Below, piece after piece: positions 8,588-17,634 of a stretch of DNA of 64,000 nucleotides. Position 1 is the first letter of the stretch. Each line of letters begins with the position of its first letter. The stretch spans positions 1,922,001 to 1,986,000 of the forward strand of contig OZ260083.1 of assembly GCA_965284435.1 (NCBI GenBank), in the 5' to 3' direction. Position numbers and translations under genes: made by a program. This stretch comes from CAIYZT01 sp947461435 (lineage in GTDB: Bacteria; Pseudomonadota; Alphaproteobacteria; Rhodobacterales; Rhodobacteraceae). The notes beneath the pieces are model-generated. The model was given only the letters and a program-made list of their open reading frames with translations, was not told where the DNA came from and did no database searches.

Positions 8588-9799
8588 ATGGATGTGCTGA
8601 CAACGGTTCAAGGCCAAAGTGGTCTGCCACGCTATTTCGCATCGGTGTTCGACGTTTCAAGATCCTTGAAGCATGGCCGATTGGACTTTGTCATGCCCGA
8701 TGGCCGCAGGTTTCGGATCGAAGCGCCCAATCCTGGCCCGGTTGGCGAAATCATCGTGCATGACAGCGATATCTTTGCCCGCCTGATCCGAGAGGGCGAT
8801 CTTGGGTTTTGCGAGGCCTATCTGGAAGGCGGCTGGTCCACCCCTGACCTTTTGGCGTTGATGGATCTTTTGCATCTGGACAATGACGATGTCTATAACG
8901 GCTTCCCCGGGATGGGGATTGTGCGTGCCTTTGAACGGCTTCGCCATTTGCTGCGGCCCAACACCAAAAAGGGAAGTCGTAAGAACATCTCGTATCACTA
9001 TGATTTGGGGAATGATTTTTACAAGTTGTGGCTGGATGACACGATGACCTATTCCAGTGCCTTGTACACCTCGGGGCAGGAAAGCCTTGAGAAGGCGCAA
9101 ATTCAGAAATACGCCTCGATGGTGGATCAGATGGGGGTAAAACCGGGCGATCACGTGCTGGAGATCGGCTGCGGCTGGGGCGGGTTTGCCGAATATGCTG
9201 CCAAAGAGCGCGGGTTGCGGGTGACAGGACTGACCATCAGCCAAGCGCAGCATGATTTTGCGGTCGAGCGTATGAAAAGGGCCGGACTGGAAGGGCAGGT
9301 TGAGATCAAGTTGCAAGATTACCGGGACGAGACGGGCCTTTACGACGGCATCGCCAGCATCGAGATGTTCGAAGCGGTCGGCGAAAAATTCTGGCCGACC
9401 TATTTCAATACGGTGTTGAACCGTCTGCGCCCGGGAAAGAACGCCACCTTGCAAATCATCACGATCCGCGAAGAGCGGTTCGAAAGCTATCGCAAGTCGG
9501 TGGATTTCATTCAGAAATACATCTTCCCCGGGGGGATGCTGCCCTCACCTTTGGTGCTGCGCCGCGAGGTTGAACGGGCCGGTCTTAAGGTTTTGGGATC
9601 CATCGAGTTTGGGAAAAGCTACAGCCAAACCCTGCGTCGCTGGCACGAAGTGTTCAACGCGCGTTGGACCGAGGTCGCACGGCATGGATTTGATGAGCGG
9701 TTTCGCCGGATGTGGAATTTCTACCTCACCTCTTGCGCGGGTGCTTTTGAAGGCGGCAATTGTGATGTGACACAGATTACGATCACCCGCCCCAGTTAA
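8588..9799 (+). CDS. cfa: Cyclopropane-fatty-acyl-phospholipid synthase
   Basis: A 403-residue SAM-dependent enzyme that adds a methylene bridge to unsaturated acyl chains of membrane phospholipids. Key segments are ISYHYDLGNDFYKLWLDDTMTYSSA (about 134-158), the SAM motif LEIGCGWGGFAEYAA (about 191-205), GLTISQAQ, and IASIEMFEAVG, the conserved CFA synthase stretch with the catalytic Glu. Length equals the family norm. It lies 61 nt after the photolyase gene and 11 nt before trgA. In Rhodobacter this gene and the photolyase are members of the sigma-E singlet-oxygen response, so co-regulation is likely here too. Confidence 0.93.
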   Translation: MDVLTTVQGQSGLPRYFASVFDVSRSLKHGRLDFVMPDGRRFRIEAPNPGPVGEIIVHDSDIFARLIREGDLGFCEAYLEGGWSTPDLLALMDLLHLDNDDVYNGFPGMGIVRAFERLRHLLRPNTKKGSRKNISYHYDLGNDFYKLWLDDTMTYSSALYTSGQESLEKAQIQKYASMVDQMGVKPGDHVLEIGCGWGGFAEYAAKERGLRVTGLTISQAQHDFAVERMKRAGLEGQVEIKLQDYRDETGLYDGIASIEMFEAVGEKFWPTYFNTVLNRLRPGKNATLQIITIREERFESYRKSVDFIQKYIFPGGMLPSPLVLRREVERAGLKVLGSIEFGKSYSQTLRRWHEVFNARWTEVARHGFDERFRRMWNFYLTSCAGAFEGGNCDVTQITITRPS

Positions 9800-9810
9800 G
9801 GAGCCTTTTG

Positions 9811-10251
9811 ATGCCCACCGCTGCAAAACTTGTGGCCGCTGCTGCCTTGGCGGCGGTGATGTATCTGGCGACGCTGGCTTATATACCCGGACTGCCGCAA
9901 GGCACGCAAACCGGATACATCCGGGAAATCGCCGCGGGGATCGGGCTGTTGTGTGGGTGGTTTTTCGTCGGCACGAAGCCGGGAGGCACCTTTGCCGAGG
10001 GCCTGTCGAATGGGGTGAAAGGAGCGGTCATCGCGTGTTTTTGGGTGCTGATCTTCGCCTCGGGCTATATGATGATCAAACGGTCGATGCGGATGATGTA
10101 CGATGGTGTATTCGATGCTGTTCTGGGCGTTTTTGAACAGATGATCGAGCTGGGGGCGTTGCTTTTCGTCCCCGGCGTGATCGGCCTTCTGTTTGGCGGA
10201 GGGATGATCGTGGGCGCAGTGACGCGGGCGGCCGGCCGGCGCTGGAAATGA
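9811..10251 (+). CDS. trgA: TrgA family membrane protein (tellurite-resistance associated)
   Basis: A 146-residue protein with about four hydrophobic segments: residues 5-25, a central pair around 40-50 and 70-90, and 110-135. The sequence resembles TrgA of Rhodobacter sphaeroides, found with trgB as a tellurite resistance determinant; its biochemical role is not known. A TTG directly precedes the ATG, but GGAG upstream supports the ATG at 9811. Its TGA overlaps the ATG of the next gene (ATGA), showing translational coupling with trgB. Confidence 0.8.
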   Translation: MPTAAKLVAAAALAAVMYLATLAYIPGLPQGTQTGYIREIAAGIGLLCGWFFVGTKPGGTFAEGLSNGVKGAVIACFWVLIFASGYMMIKRSMRMMYDGVFDAVLGVFEQMIELGALLFVPGVIGLLFGGGMIVGAVTRAAGRRWK

Positions 10252-11216
10252 ACAGCGCAGGGGTCTTTGGGCTGTTGGAGAAGACAGAGGTTTTGGCGAT
10301 TGTTCTGGGACGGTCTGTGACGCCTGATTTGGGGCAACTGACCGCTTTGGCGCCCAATGACCTTGACCGGCTTGCCTATTTTCATACCGCCATGTCGGGC
10401 GAAGCGCCGAAAGACGGCGCCGCTTTTGGCATGCCGGTTCCAGATCTGCCCTTGGCCACCCTGATCCACGCGGCGCGCGAGATCATGGCGCTATGGGGGC
10501 AGGCCGACCCTGCGGCGCTGTTCGCGCGGCGCGAGATGATCTTGGTGCGTGCGGCCAGCCGGATGCGCGCGGAGGAAGATCCCGCACCGGCGGTATTGCG
10601 GCATTTTGCGCAAGAATCTGATGTAAGCGAAGTGGCCCTGCGCCAGCCTTATGCCCAATTCTTCGCTGTCGAAGAACGGAAGATCGGGTGGCGCCGGTTT
10701 GACGGTGGCCACTATTCGCCGATCCTGCGGGCGGCCTTTGTGTCGGGCGATGCCGTGACCGTGCTGCCCTATGACCCGGTGCGTGACCGCGTCTTGGTGG
10801 TCGAGCAGTTTCGGGCGGGCCCCCATGCGCGCGGTGACCGCCAGCCGTGGCAAATCGAGGCGATCGCCGGGCGCATTGACCCCGGCGAAACCCCAGCTGA
10901 GGCAGCCCGGCGCGAAGCCATGGAAGAGGCCGGATTACACCTTGGGGCGTTGCACAAGGTGGCGGATTATTATCCAAGTCCGGGGATCCTGACGGAATAC
11001 CTGTATTCTTTTGTCGCGATAGCAGATCTGCCCGACGCCGCCGCCGGCATCTTCGGGCTGGAATCCGAACAAGAAGACATTCGCGGCCATTGCCTAAGCC
11101 TGGAGCAATTGATGCAACTGGTGGCATCCGGCGAAGTGGCCAATGCCCCCCTGATCTTGACGGCGCTGTGGCTGCAGCGCGAGCGCGGAACACTGCGCGT
11201 GTGGGGAGCGATATGA
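10248..11216 (+). CDS. trgB: TrgB-like Nudix hydrolase
   Basis: A 322-residue protein of two parts. The N-terminal ~150 residues include a gamma-glutamylcyclotransferase-like stretch that I cannot place firmly. The C-terminal Nudix domain has a perfect Nudix box at residues 208-230 (GRIDPGETPAEAARREAMEEAGL in outline: G..., E in position, REAMEEAG). The segment VLVVEQFRAGPHARGDRQPW and the ADP-ribose pyrophosphatase-like spacing suggest cleavage of ADP-ribose or a related nucleotide diphosphate. The pair trgA-trgB with overlapping stop and start is the Rhodobacter arrangement. Here cysK, which is beside trgAB in R. sphaeroides, lies 27 kb away instead. Confidence 0.85.
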   Translation: MNSAGVFGLLEKTEVLAIVLGRSVTPDLGQLTALAPNDLDRLAYFHTAMSGEAPKDGAAFGMPVPDLPLATLIHAAREIMALWGQADPAALFARREMILVRAASRMRAEEDPAPAVLRHFAQESDVSEVALRQPYAQFFAVEERKIGWRRFDGGHYSPILRAAFVSGDAVTVLPYDPVRDRVLVVEQFRAGPHARGDRQPWQIEAIAGRIDPGETPAEAARREAMEEAGLHLGALHKVADYYPSPGILTEYLYSFVAIADLPDAAAGIFGLESEQEDIRGHCLSLEQLMQLVASGEVANAPLILTALWLQRERGTLRVWGAI

Positions 11217-11737
11217 GCGAACCAAATTCACAGATCGCTTAGTAGGCCAAGTGGGCCGCTGGAACGATCAGGCTTAAGGTACATAACTTGAACTCAAGAG
11301 TCCGGAAGTCTCTGTCCGGGGACATCCAATATGGTCGGCTGCCCCAAGAACACCCACGGCGAGTTTTGAAAGCATTGTTCACAATAACAATCTTATGGAT
11401 TTTTTGAGGAACGACTGAACCGCATGGACCGTGAGTGAAGCCCATTGCCGCCCGCCACATGGAATGTAGTTTGATGTTTAAAAACAGGTCAGTAAACGCT
11501 TTGCCAGATGGGTCGCAGGCAAAATAGTCCCGTACAAAAGCGTGTCTAGATACTATTGGAGAGATATGAGTGACCTATACTTAATCCCATTGCAGGCCGG
11601 CCGGTGCAGATCTTATGCATCGTCGAAATGAGATGAACTCAGAAATAAACTTGTTTCAAAGCGCAGAATATACGCCGATTGGGTTGGCGCATCCTTTCTG
11701 TTCGGGCGATGCCCTAATTTGTTTTTCATTCGCCCAA
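11217..11737. other. AT-richer intergenic region without a recognised gene
   Basis: About 520 nt after trgB. Base composition is visibly more AT-rich than the flanks. Short frames on both strands lack ribosome sites and family signals. I see no tRNA or repeat here. The only clear signal is the terminator that borders it on the right. Confidence 0.5.
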
Positions 11738-11740
11738 ACT

Positions 11741-11771
11741 AAAAAAAACGCCCAAGAATCCTTGGACGTTT
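11741..11771 (-). terminator. Rho-independent terminator of the yjb-like operon
   Basis: On the minus strand the stem AAACGTCCAAG/CTTGGGCGTTT with loop GATT is followed by an unbroken run of eight Ts (11741-11748 as A on the plus strand, partly within the stem). It lies about 40 nt after the stop of the small secreted protein gene. Confidence 0.85.
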
Positions 11772-11812
11772 CATATAAATCTTAGCGCATACTAGCACAG
11801 AAGCTACTTTAA

Positions 11813-12046
11813 TTAGCGACCCACTGCAGACGTCGTCGTTGTTGTCGAAGACTCATCACCGACCAATGCACCTAACGCCGCTCCGCCAAGCAGAAGCCAC
11901 AACAACGCGTCCGAGTTTGAACCGCCATCAACCACAACAGGTGTCAACTCTGGCTCGACAATAGGTTCAGCCATGCCGCCAGCAAAAGCCGTAGACGACC
12001 CCAAAACTATTTCGCACACAACAACAAGCGCGCTTAATTTTTTCAT
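11813..12046 (-). CDS. Small secreted protein, YjbE/GfcA-like
   Basis: A 77-residue protein with a signal peptide (MKKLSALVVVCEIVLGSSTAFA) and a short mature part. The mature part contains a hydrophobic segment (ALLWLLLGGAALGALVG) and the C-terminal Thr run SSTTTTTSAVGR. The size, signal peptide and Thr-rich tail resemble YjbE and GfcA/YmcD of enteric exopolysaccharide operons, and the gene sits in the same operon as yjbF and yjbH. Its function is unknown. It is the last gene before a good terminator. Confidence 0.65.
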   Translation of the reverse strand: MKKLSALVVVCEIVLGSSTAFAGGMAEPIVEPELTPVVVDGGSNSDALLWLLLGGAALGALVGDESSTTTTTSAVGR

Positions 12047-12158
12047 GTTGATATCCTTATTGCAGAACGTAGACAGTGTACGCGATAAAACAATATAACA
12101 TTAAATTCATATTGCAATGATGAATCAATCTGATCCGCAATAAAATGGCGGATAGACA

Positions 12159-12740
12159 TTAATCGAAAGCGGCGTATCCTATACCTTGGGATATCCATTG
12201 CTTTGATTTTAATACCGATCCGGCAGCTGAAACCAAGAACGTGTTCTCAATAGTACCCAAATCACCAAGACATTTTTCAAAAAGATGGGTGCTGCCGAAG
12301 ACAGTGTCTTTTGCCTCCTTCAGTGTGGTTGTGCAGGTAAACACATGCGCAATCATCGTATCGGTCCCATCCATGTCGAAATAGGTGCGTTGATGTACAC
12401 GCCCTTCCAACAGGGTTGGTGTCGTCGGCACATCAGCGGACATCAGGTCTCGGCCGAAACCGCGGGTTCCGACAACCATGGAACCGCGTAAAAACACCTG
12501 TGTGCCGTCCCGCGCGGCCCAGACTGTCACACCGTCGCGCTCAGACAGTTGAGCGACCTGGAATTTTACCCCCCGATTGACCAAAGTGATCCATTTTTGA
12601 TCTGCAGTCTGATCAGGCTGTGTGGCGGCGCCTGTCGCACTTCCTGCCATTTTGCTTAAGACAATCTGGGAAAGCGGAGATGCGGCACAGCCGGACAGAA
12701 ACGTCAGCAAGGCGATCACAGACATGATCCGAAGGGTCAT
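12159..12740 (-). CDS. yjbF: YjbF/GfcB family outer-membrane lipoprotein
   Basis: A 193-residue lipoprotein: the N-terminus MTLRIMSVIALLTFLSGCAAS has a lipobox with Cys18. The mature domain (WITLVNRGVKFQVAQLSERDGVTVWAARDGTQVFLRGSMVVGTRGFGRDL) matches the YjbF/GfcB family of group 4 capsule and yjb exopolysaccharide operons. The start codon overlaps the stop of the upstream yjbH gene by 4 nt (ATGA), so translation is coupled. It probably sits in the outer membrane facing the periplasm and helps polysaccharide secretion; mechanism unknown. Confidence 0.85.
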   Translation of the reverse strand: MTLRIMSVIALLTFLSGCAASPLSQIVLSKMAGSATGAATQPDQTADQKWITLVNRGVKFQVAQLSERDGVTVWAARDGTQVFLRGSMVVGTRGFGRDLMSADVPTTPTLLEGRVHQRTYFDMDGTDTMIAHVFTCTTTLKEAKDTVFGSTHLFEKCLGDLGTIENTFLVSAAGSVLKSKQWISQGIGYAAFD

Positions 12741-14830
12741 CGCCAGAATCTCCCCCAGGCGGCATCAAGATCTGATTGCCGGTACTTCCGAACGGTTTGG
12801 TAAAGCCGACCTTCTACACTCAACCGGGCACCGCCGTCCCGCAGGATCGGCCGCAGTGTCATCTTGTTCACCTTTTGCGTAGGTCGTCCAACAATCCAAG
12901 CCAACGGGAGTTCTAAAAATACGCCCTTGTCAAAAGACCCTTCCCCAAAGTCTGCAAAGGGCACATCGGTCAGGGTGGCGAAAGCGCCCATTTTGATGCC
13001 ATTGGAAAATTCGCGTTGGAGCGTCGCCGTAGCGCCGAAGTCGCCGGCAAGATACCGACCGATGTCAAGTTCTGCGTGAACGCCATTGTCAAAGCTATAG
13101 TAGCCCGAAATATGGCCAGTGACGGCAGAGTAGTCGCGGAAGTCGAACACCTGATCAAAGTCGCGCTGTCTGACATAGTTGACCTCGATTCCCAAGGCGT
13201 ATGGCTTGTCGGCACGTTGCCAAAGCAGTTCGTTCGACACCCCCCCATACATGGTTTCAAGATAACCAACCGTAACACGGCTGAACAAATTTGGCGCCGG
13301 TTTGGCATACCAAGCCAAGGTCAAAGGTCCAACGGCTAGGTCGGCTTGCCGTGCATATTCGATGGCATCGCTTCGAACATGCGGCAGCAGGGAATTCGAA
13401 CTGCGTTTGGAATCGGCAATATTGCCGATCAGCTTTTTCCAAATTGCCCCGGATAGAATCAGACCTGGCGCGATGTCATAGCTTGCGCGGGCACGCAGAC
13501 GCAGGTCTGCGCGCAGTGGGTTTTCAGGATCAAACAGGCTTGTCGCGACAGATGGCGAAACGTTCCAAGAAAAACGCGGATACAGTCCGTCGGGATAAAC
13601 GGCGCCATCCGGGGCTTGGCCTGAAATGTCCAAAAACTCGGATCGGTTGATCATTTGGGCTTCGCCGCCGGGGGCGAATTCCAGCTGTTCGATGTCGGAT
13701 CGTAGCACCACTATTTTTGCCTGCGGCACGCCTTGTGACATAGGCACAAGCTCGAAGCGTTCGATAGAGGCGGGCAAGACTGCTGTCATGGCGCGCACGG
13801 TGCGGCCCAACGCTTGGGCATTGTTATCCAGTTTTGTACTTCGGATACGGATTTGCGCTGTGCCTTGGTCGACTTCCAGGCTTTCAACGATGATGCCGTC
13901 GTGCGTCAGGATGCGTTGGAGATCGTCCAGCATTTCTGACTGCGCGCCCGTATCTGTAACCCAACCAGACCCCCAAACTTTTGCGGCCGTGCGCGCACGG
14001 ACCGGCAAAGGGCCAGGCCCTTGGCTGCCACCTGTCACGCTTTTCTTCGGATCCAGAACGATATGCGCTGAAAGCCCCAATTCTGATCCATAGAGCGAAT
14101 AGATTCCGATCCGAGCCCAAGTCTTGGGAGCATATTCGACGCCGAAGTTCAGAGTGCCGGCGCGATCGAATGTAAGACGTTCTTCAGATTCCACACTGTA
14201 GGCGTCAGACGAATATTCGGCCTTGAAGGTCAGCTTTGGGCTATATTGCCATTCAATCCCGGCAAAAGGCGCGACATCCCCCCGGAACCATTGCCCGAAG
14301 CGCGGCGTGCCTCCGCGCCCAACATCTACTGCCGGACGCTCTCCAAACGGCGTGCCCATTGAACCAAAACTGCCAAGGCGGCCCCAGCCAAAGCCCGTTG
14401 TGACCTTGATGGAACTGCCGAACGTCTTTGTGGCGGCAAGGTATTCAGCGGAAAACATTCCGGTTCCGATGACATCTTGAAAGCCAACTTTGACCGACGG
14501 CAGGAACTTGCCTTCTTTGACGAGTTGATACCCAATATCGAAGCTTCGGTCGTAATAGGTCTGAAAGCTTTTCTTGGTGTCGTACCGATCCCAGTCGGCG
14601 ATGCCGGTATATCGAAAGTTGCCCGAGAGCCTTGGCGCCATTTGAAACGACAGCGTTGTGCGCCCAACGGGGCCAAACATCGACTTGCTGACGGATATGG
14701 CCCCATCGGTTTGCACATCGCCCGACGGCATGTCGATGAGACCCGTCAGGCCCGAAAAATTGAGGCTGGGCTGTATGTCAGCGAAGCCTTCGGCGGCCAG
14801 AGAATACATCATGGCTGAGCACAAAATCAT
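12737..14830 (-). CDS. yjbH: YjbH-type outer-membrane exopolysaccharide protein
   Basis: About 697 residues from the chosen start. The sequence opens with a secretion signal (MILCSAMMYSLAAEGFA, then DIQPSLNFSGLTGLIDMPSG), and FSGLTGLIDMPSG is the conserved YjbH beginning. The rest is rich in alternating hydrophobic strands, consistent with one or two beta-barrels, as reported for the YjbH/GfcD family. The frame is open to 15148, but the added ~106 residues look non-coding and low in family character; a GTG at 14845 is an alternative start that would add a positive N-region. It is the first gene of yjbH - yjbF - yjbE-like; a YjbG homologue is not present. Confidence 0.82.
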   Translation of the reverse strand: MILCSAMMYSLAAEGFADIQPSLNFSGLTGLIDMPSGDVQTDGAISVSKSMFGPVGRTTLSFQMAPRLSGNFRYTGIADWDRYDTKKSFQTYYDRSFDIGYQLVKEGKFLPSVKVGFQDVIGTGMFSAEYLAATKTFGSSIKVTTGFGWGRLGSFGSMGTPFGERPAVDVGRGGTPRFGQWFRGDVAPFAGIEWQYSPKLTFKAEYSSDAYSVESEERLTFDRAGTLNFGVEYAPKTWARIGIYSLYGSELGLSAHIVLDPKKSVTGGSQGPGPLPVRARTAAKVWGSGWVTDTGAQSEMLDDLQRILTHDGIIVESLEVDQGTAQIRIRSTKLDNNAQALGRTVRAMTAVLPASIERFELVPMSQGVPQAKIVVLRSDIEQLEFAPGGEAQMINRSEFLDISGQAPDGAVYPDGLYPRFSWNVSPSVATSLFDPENPLRADLRLRARASYDIAPGLILSGAIWKKLIGNIADSKRSSNSLLPHVRSDAIEYARQADLAVGPLTLAWYAKPAPNLFSRVTVGYLETMYGGVSNELLWQRADKPYALGIEVNYVRQRDFDQVFDFRDYSAVTGHISGYYSFDNGVHAELDIGRYLAGDFGATATLQREFSNGIKMGAFATLTDVPFADFGEGSFDKGVFLELPLAWIVGRPTQKVNKMTLRPILRDGGARLSVEGRLYQTVRKYRQSDLDAAWGRFWR

Positions 14831-15419
14831 CGCGCCCGGCCGCACCGTTCTTTTTCGACTGCGCTGGCGGTAGAGGGTTATTGGACTGAAGCGGCAGAAA
14901 GCTGTTGAACAACTTAGCCCAACTACGCGCCGCCAATTCCATATCCTGCCAATAAATTCGACGGATTTTCTCAGGTTTGATTTTGGTTTCCCAGATGCCT
15001 TTAATTGTATAAGCGCGACCTTTGTCATGCGGTAGACCTTCGCGGCGGTCTTATTGTTCATAAAAAGGTCCGCCCTGAGTTTTGGGAAGCGGTACGAAAA
15101 ATATGGCCACAGACAGCGACACTCTGGCGCGTGAGACTTGTCCGACAAGACGCGGCGCCAAAGAAATTCTATTCACGCAAGACCCCTAAATGGACTTTCT
15201 TCGCCAGAATCCATTCTGATTGGCATCAATGGATCGTCATTGAATTGGAGTTCAATATCGAGCTGTCTTCAAGGTGTTCAAAAGGGAGAGGTTTCGCGTG
15301 ACCTTATTCGAAAGAGGTATGGTCAAAGCAGATTCATGCCGCAGAATGGCATTTCACTGCGGATTGGTTGACGATTTGTCTTCATTCACGATGCAGTTTT
15401 AACGACCTGCGCGCTTAAT
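14831..15419. other. Intergenic region upstream of yjbH
   Basis: About 590 nt between the yjbH start and dgkA, lower in GC than the flanks. It should hold the yjbH promoter and possibly its regulatory sites. I do not see a convincing gene, RNA or long repeat. Part of it is covered by the open but unlikely N-terminal extension of yjbH. Confidence 0.4.
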
Positions 15420-15773
15420 CTACAAATAGGGCAGAAAGACAATCACGCCGACCACTGCAGCCCCGATCGCCGCGATGAGAACCCCACCGGCGGCGAGGTC
15501 TTTTGCGTCTCGTGCCAGTCGATGCCATTGCGGGCTTACAAGATCCACCATGCGCTCCATCGCGGAATTGATCGCTTCGGTCGCCAGAACAAGGGCGATG
15601 GAGAGTGTCAAAAGTGCCCAGTCGGTCGCCGAGATGCCCAGCCAAAAGCCCATAAGGAGGACAAGAACGGTCGCTGCCGCGTGAATTCGGCCGTGAGCTT
15701 CGGCCAAAAGTACCGAAATACCCCGGCCAGCATGGCCAAAAGCATTCAGTCGTTTGCGTAAATAGCGGGTCAT
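15420..15773 (-). CDS. dgkA: Diacylglycerol kinase, DgkA type
   Basis: A 117-residue integral membrane enzyme with three hydrophobic segments. It carries the DgkA signature EAINSAMERMVDLVSPQWHRLARDAKDLAAGGV (about residues 62-94), including the catalytic Glu/Asn and the Asp-Ala-Lys-Asp box. It phosphorylates diacylglycerol to phosphatidate, recycling lipid released when envelope glycans are decorated from phospholipid head groups. The frame is open to 15899, but the ATG at 15773 starts the family sequence (MTRYLRKRLNAFGHAGRGI). It lies 4 nt after a PAP2 phosphatase gene, so the two form an operon for lipid-linked turnover. Confidence 0.9.
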   Translation of the reverse strand: MTRYLRKRLNAFGHAGRGISVLLAEAHGRIHAAATVLVLLMGFWLGISATDWALLTLSIALVLATEAINSAMERMVDLVSPQWHRLARDAKDLAAGGVLIAAIGAAVVGVIVFLPYL

Positions 15774-15777
15774 GGCG

Positions 15778-16371
15778 TCAAAACTTTGTGGCAAAATTGA
15801 TGCCCGCGCCGTCGCCCGTCGGATAGATATTGAGGCCTGAATTCGCAGAGGTGAAGGCATGCCCCATGGCTGCGCCAAGCAGCGCGCCTGCGGCCACATC
15901 GACGAAGTAGTGCTTTTTGGCCTTTATCCGGCCAAACGCTGTCAGGGCAGCAGCACTATAAAGCAAGGGTGCGACGTTTTGGTTCTTTTGCCCAAAACGG
16001 ATGTCAAAATAGCTGGCCGCCGCAAAGGCCAAAGCCGTGTGAGCCGACGGAAAGCTGTCATTGGATGATCCATCCGGGCGTTGTTTATGGATAACCGCTT
16101 TCAAACCTTGGGACAGGGCCAATGTTGCGGCCATGGTCTTGAAAAACTCCCACTGGCCGGCTTTGTCCCGCTGCGTCAAGGTCTGCAACTCGGCCCCGCC
16201 AGCGAGCCCCAAAACGAAGGCCGTTGACAGTTTGTCCCAGCGATCTTCGCTGTCGGCGGCAACAGGCTGCGAGATCGCCGCCAGTCCGATGGCAAAGGCC
16301 AAAAGGGCGGGCATAAAGACTTTCAGGATCCTCAAGATTTGCCCTTTCAAGTTCATTAAGTTGAATAGCAA
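15778..16371 (-). CDS. PAP2-superfamily phosphatase, periplasmic
   Basis: A 197-residue protein with an N-terminal signal or anchor (hydrophobic residues about 19-39 ending PVAA) and all three PAP2 acid phosphatase motifs. These are K91-x6-RP (KAVIHKQRP), PSAH at 108-111, and R148-x5-H154-x3-D158. Members dephosphorylate lipid phosphates, undecaprenyl pyrophosphate or lipid A. It is cotranscribed with dgkA, pointing to phospholipid or polyprenyl-phosphate recycling. Two in-frame Met codons (residues 1 and 6) could start the protein. Confidence 0.85.
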   Translation of the reverse strand: MLFNLMNLKGQILRILKVFMPALLAFAIGLAAISQPVAADSEDRWDKLSTAFVLGLAGGAELQTLTQRDKAGQWEFFKTMAATLALSQGLKAVIHKQRPDGSSNDSFPSAHTALAFAAASYFDIRFGQKNQNVAPLLYSAAALTAFGRIKAKKHYFVDVAAGALLGAAMGHAFTSANSGLNIYPTGDGAGINFATKF

Positions 16372-16677
16372 TACACGTGCCCTAAAGTTTTAGCGGTTTT
16401 GCATGGCTTTAAAAGGGATCATTTTGGTGGAGCGAGCCCCGACTTTTGGTGGGCTGGAAAAGCAACGGTTCGACCGATATCAGATCCTGTGCTGTTTTTT
16501 CTGTTCAAAAGGCCATGAAAGTTTTGGAAGGCCAGGGTCGGTACAGGGGTGTCAGTGCGGCACCTTTTGGACCGCGGTCTTTTTCCGCCATACCCTTCGA
16601 TCAGAACGTGGATTTCCTTCTCAATTTATTGACGGCGGGTGTTTTGGGCAGGGATCAGGCCATCACACAGCTTGGTC
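16372..16677. other. Intergenic region, no gene recognised
   Basis: About 306 nt between the PAP2 gene and the end of an isomerase-like gene. The short plus-strand frame at 16403-16684 lacks family features and codon bias. Presumably it holds the promoter of the PAP2-dgkA pair; no clear motif is visible. Confidence 0.4.
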
Positions 16678-17634
16678 CTATTGATCGGGCGAAAGGGAAC
16701 AGCCAAGTCCGGTTAACACGGCCCTGAACGCGGTATTTCCCCGGATCAGCGCCGCATATTCCAAGTCAACCAATTGTTGGGGTGACAGACGGGATTGATC
16801 GAGCACAACAAAAGCCGGGTCAAAGGGCGGATCGGCAAAAGCAAATGACCCATTGCCGACCGTCACCCCCTTGAGTGGGACCCGGCTTTCGCGGATCGGC
16901 GCGCTGTAGGCCCAGACATTTTCAAATGTGATCCGTCTCAATCCGTGATCCAACACGCGTTTGGTCAATCGCGACAGGGGCAAGAACCCATCACCAACGG
17001 GCACGCCAACAACCTTTAACTGCCCTGCATGTTCAGGGCGAACCATAACGTGATCCTTGAAATGCACGGAATGGACATGGGGCAGAACCGCGTCAAGCGC
17101 GGCCTCGGGATCCTCAAGCACCATTTGAGAGTTGCCGTAATCATAAAGGATCTTGAGGGCAGGGTGCCCCACGGAGTCGACAATGCGCGCCAGTTCGGGA
17201 CCGGTGAAATCTTCGTGGTTTTCAAGCACGATCACGATTCCTAGATCGCTGGCAACCGGGGCCAGGGTTGCCAGATCCTTGATCGTTGCCGCCATCATCT
17301 GTTCTGGGGTGCCGGTGTGCCGGGTATAGGTTCGTAAAGACGTGGCGCCCATTCTATGCGCGGCGCCCAGAAGTTCTGTCATGTGCACGGGATCTGTACC
17401 TGAGGTGTCCACTTCCAAACTGAAGCCCAAACCCTGAAGATGTGCCCGCAAGCGGTCCATGCGCCAGATATCGCGCCCTCCGAGATGGCGATAATTGGGG
17501 TTGTTCAAGGAAAGGCTTATCCCTTTGAACCCCATCTCCGCAGCCAGATCGGCATAGGAAATACAGTCAAATCCGGGTTTATGGGCGAAGTGGTGCCACA
17601 GGCTGAAGCTGTGTATCGTAGGTTCAATCTGCAT
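16678..17634 (-). CDS. Sugar phosphate isomerase/epimerase family protein
   Basis: A 318-residue xylose isomerase-like TIM barrel. Metal-binding and catalytic residues are visible in the strand ends IVIVLENHEDF (Glu), KILYDYGNSQMV (Asp) and VHSVHFKDH (His/Asp). Such proteins isomerise or epimerise sugars, or cleave oxidised glycosides; the substrate is unknown. It is the last gene of a minus-strand unit with a phosphotransferase and an Ldh-family reductase, overlapping the phosphotransferase by 11 nt. The family includes inosose isomerases and 3-keto-sugar enzymes. Confidence 0.8.
   Translation of the reverse strand: MQIEPTIHSFSLWHHFAHKPGFDCISYADLAAEMGFKGISLSLNNPNYRHLGGRDIWRMDRLRAHLQGLGFSLEVDTSGTDPVHMTELLGAAHRMGATSLRTYTRHTGTPEQMMAATIKDLATLAPVASDLGIVIVLENHEDFTGPELARIVDSVGHPALKILYDYGNSQMVLEDPEAALDAVLPHVHSVHFKDHVMVRPEHAGQLKVVGVPVGDGFLPLSRLTKRVLDHGLRRITFENVWAYSAPIRESRVPLKGVTVGNGSFAFADPPFDPAFVVLDQSRLSPQQLVDLEYAALIRGNTAFRAVLTGLGCSLSPDQ

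Noticed and set aside
14831..15148. N-terminal extension of yjbH by about 106 codons.
   Set aside because: The secretion signal begins after it, and the extension has non-coding character and higher AT content.
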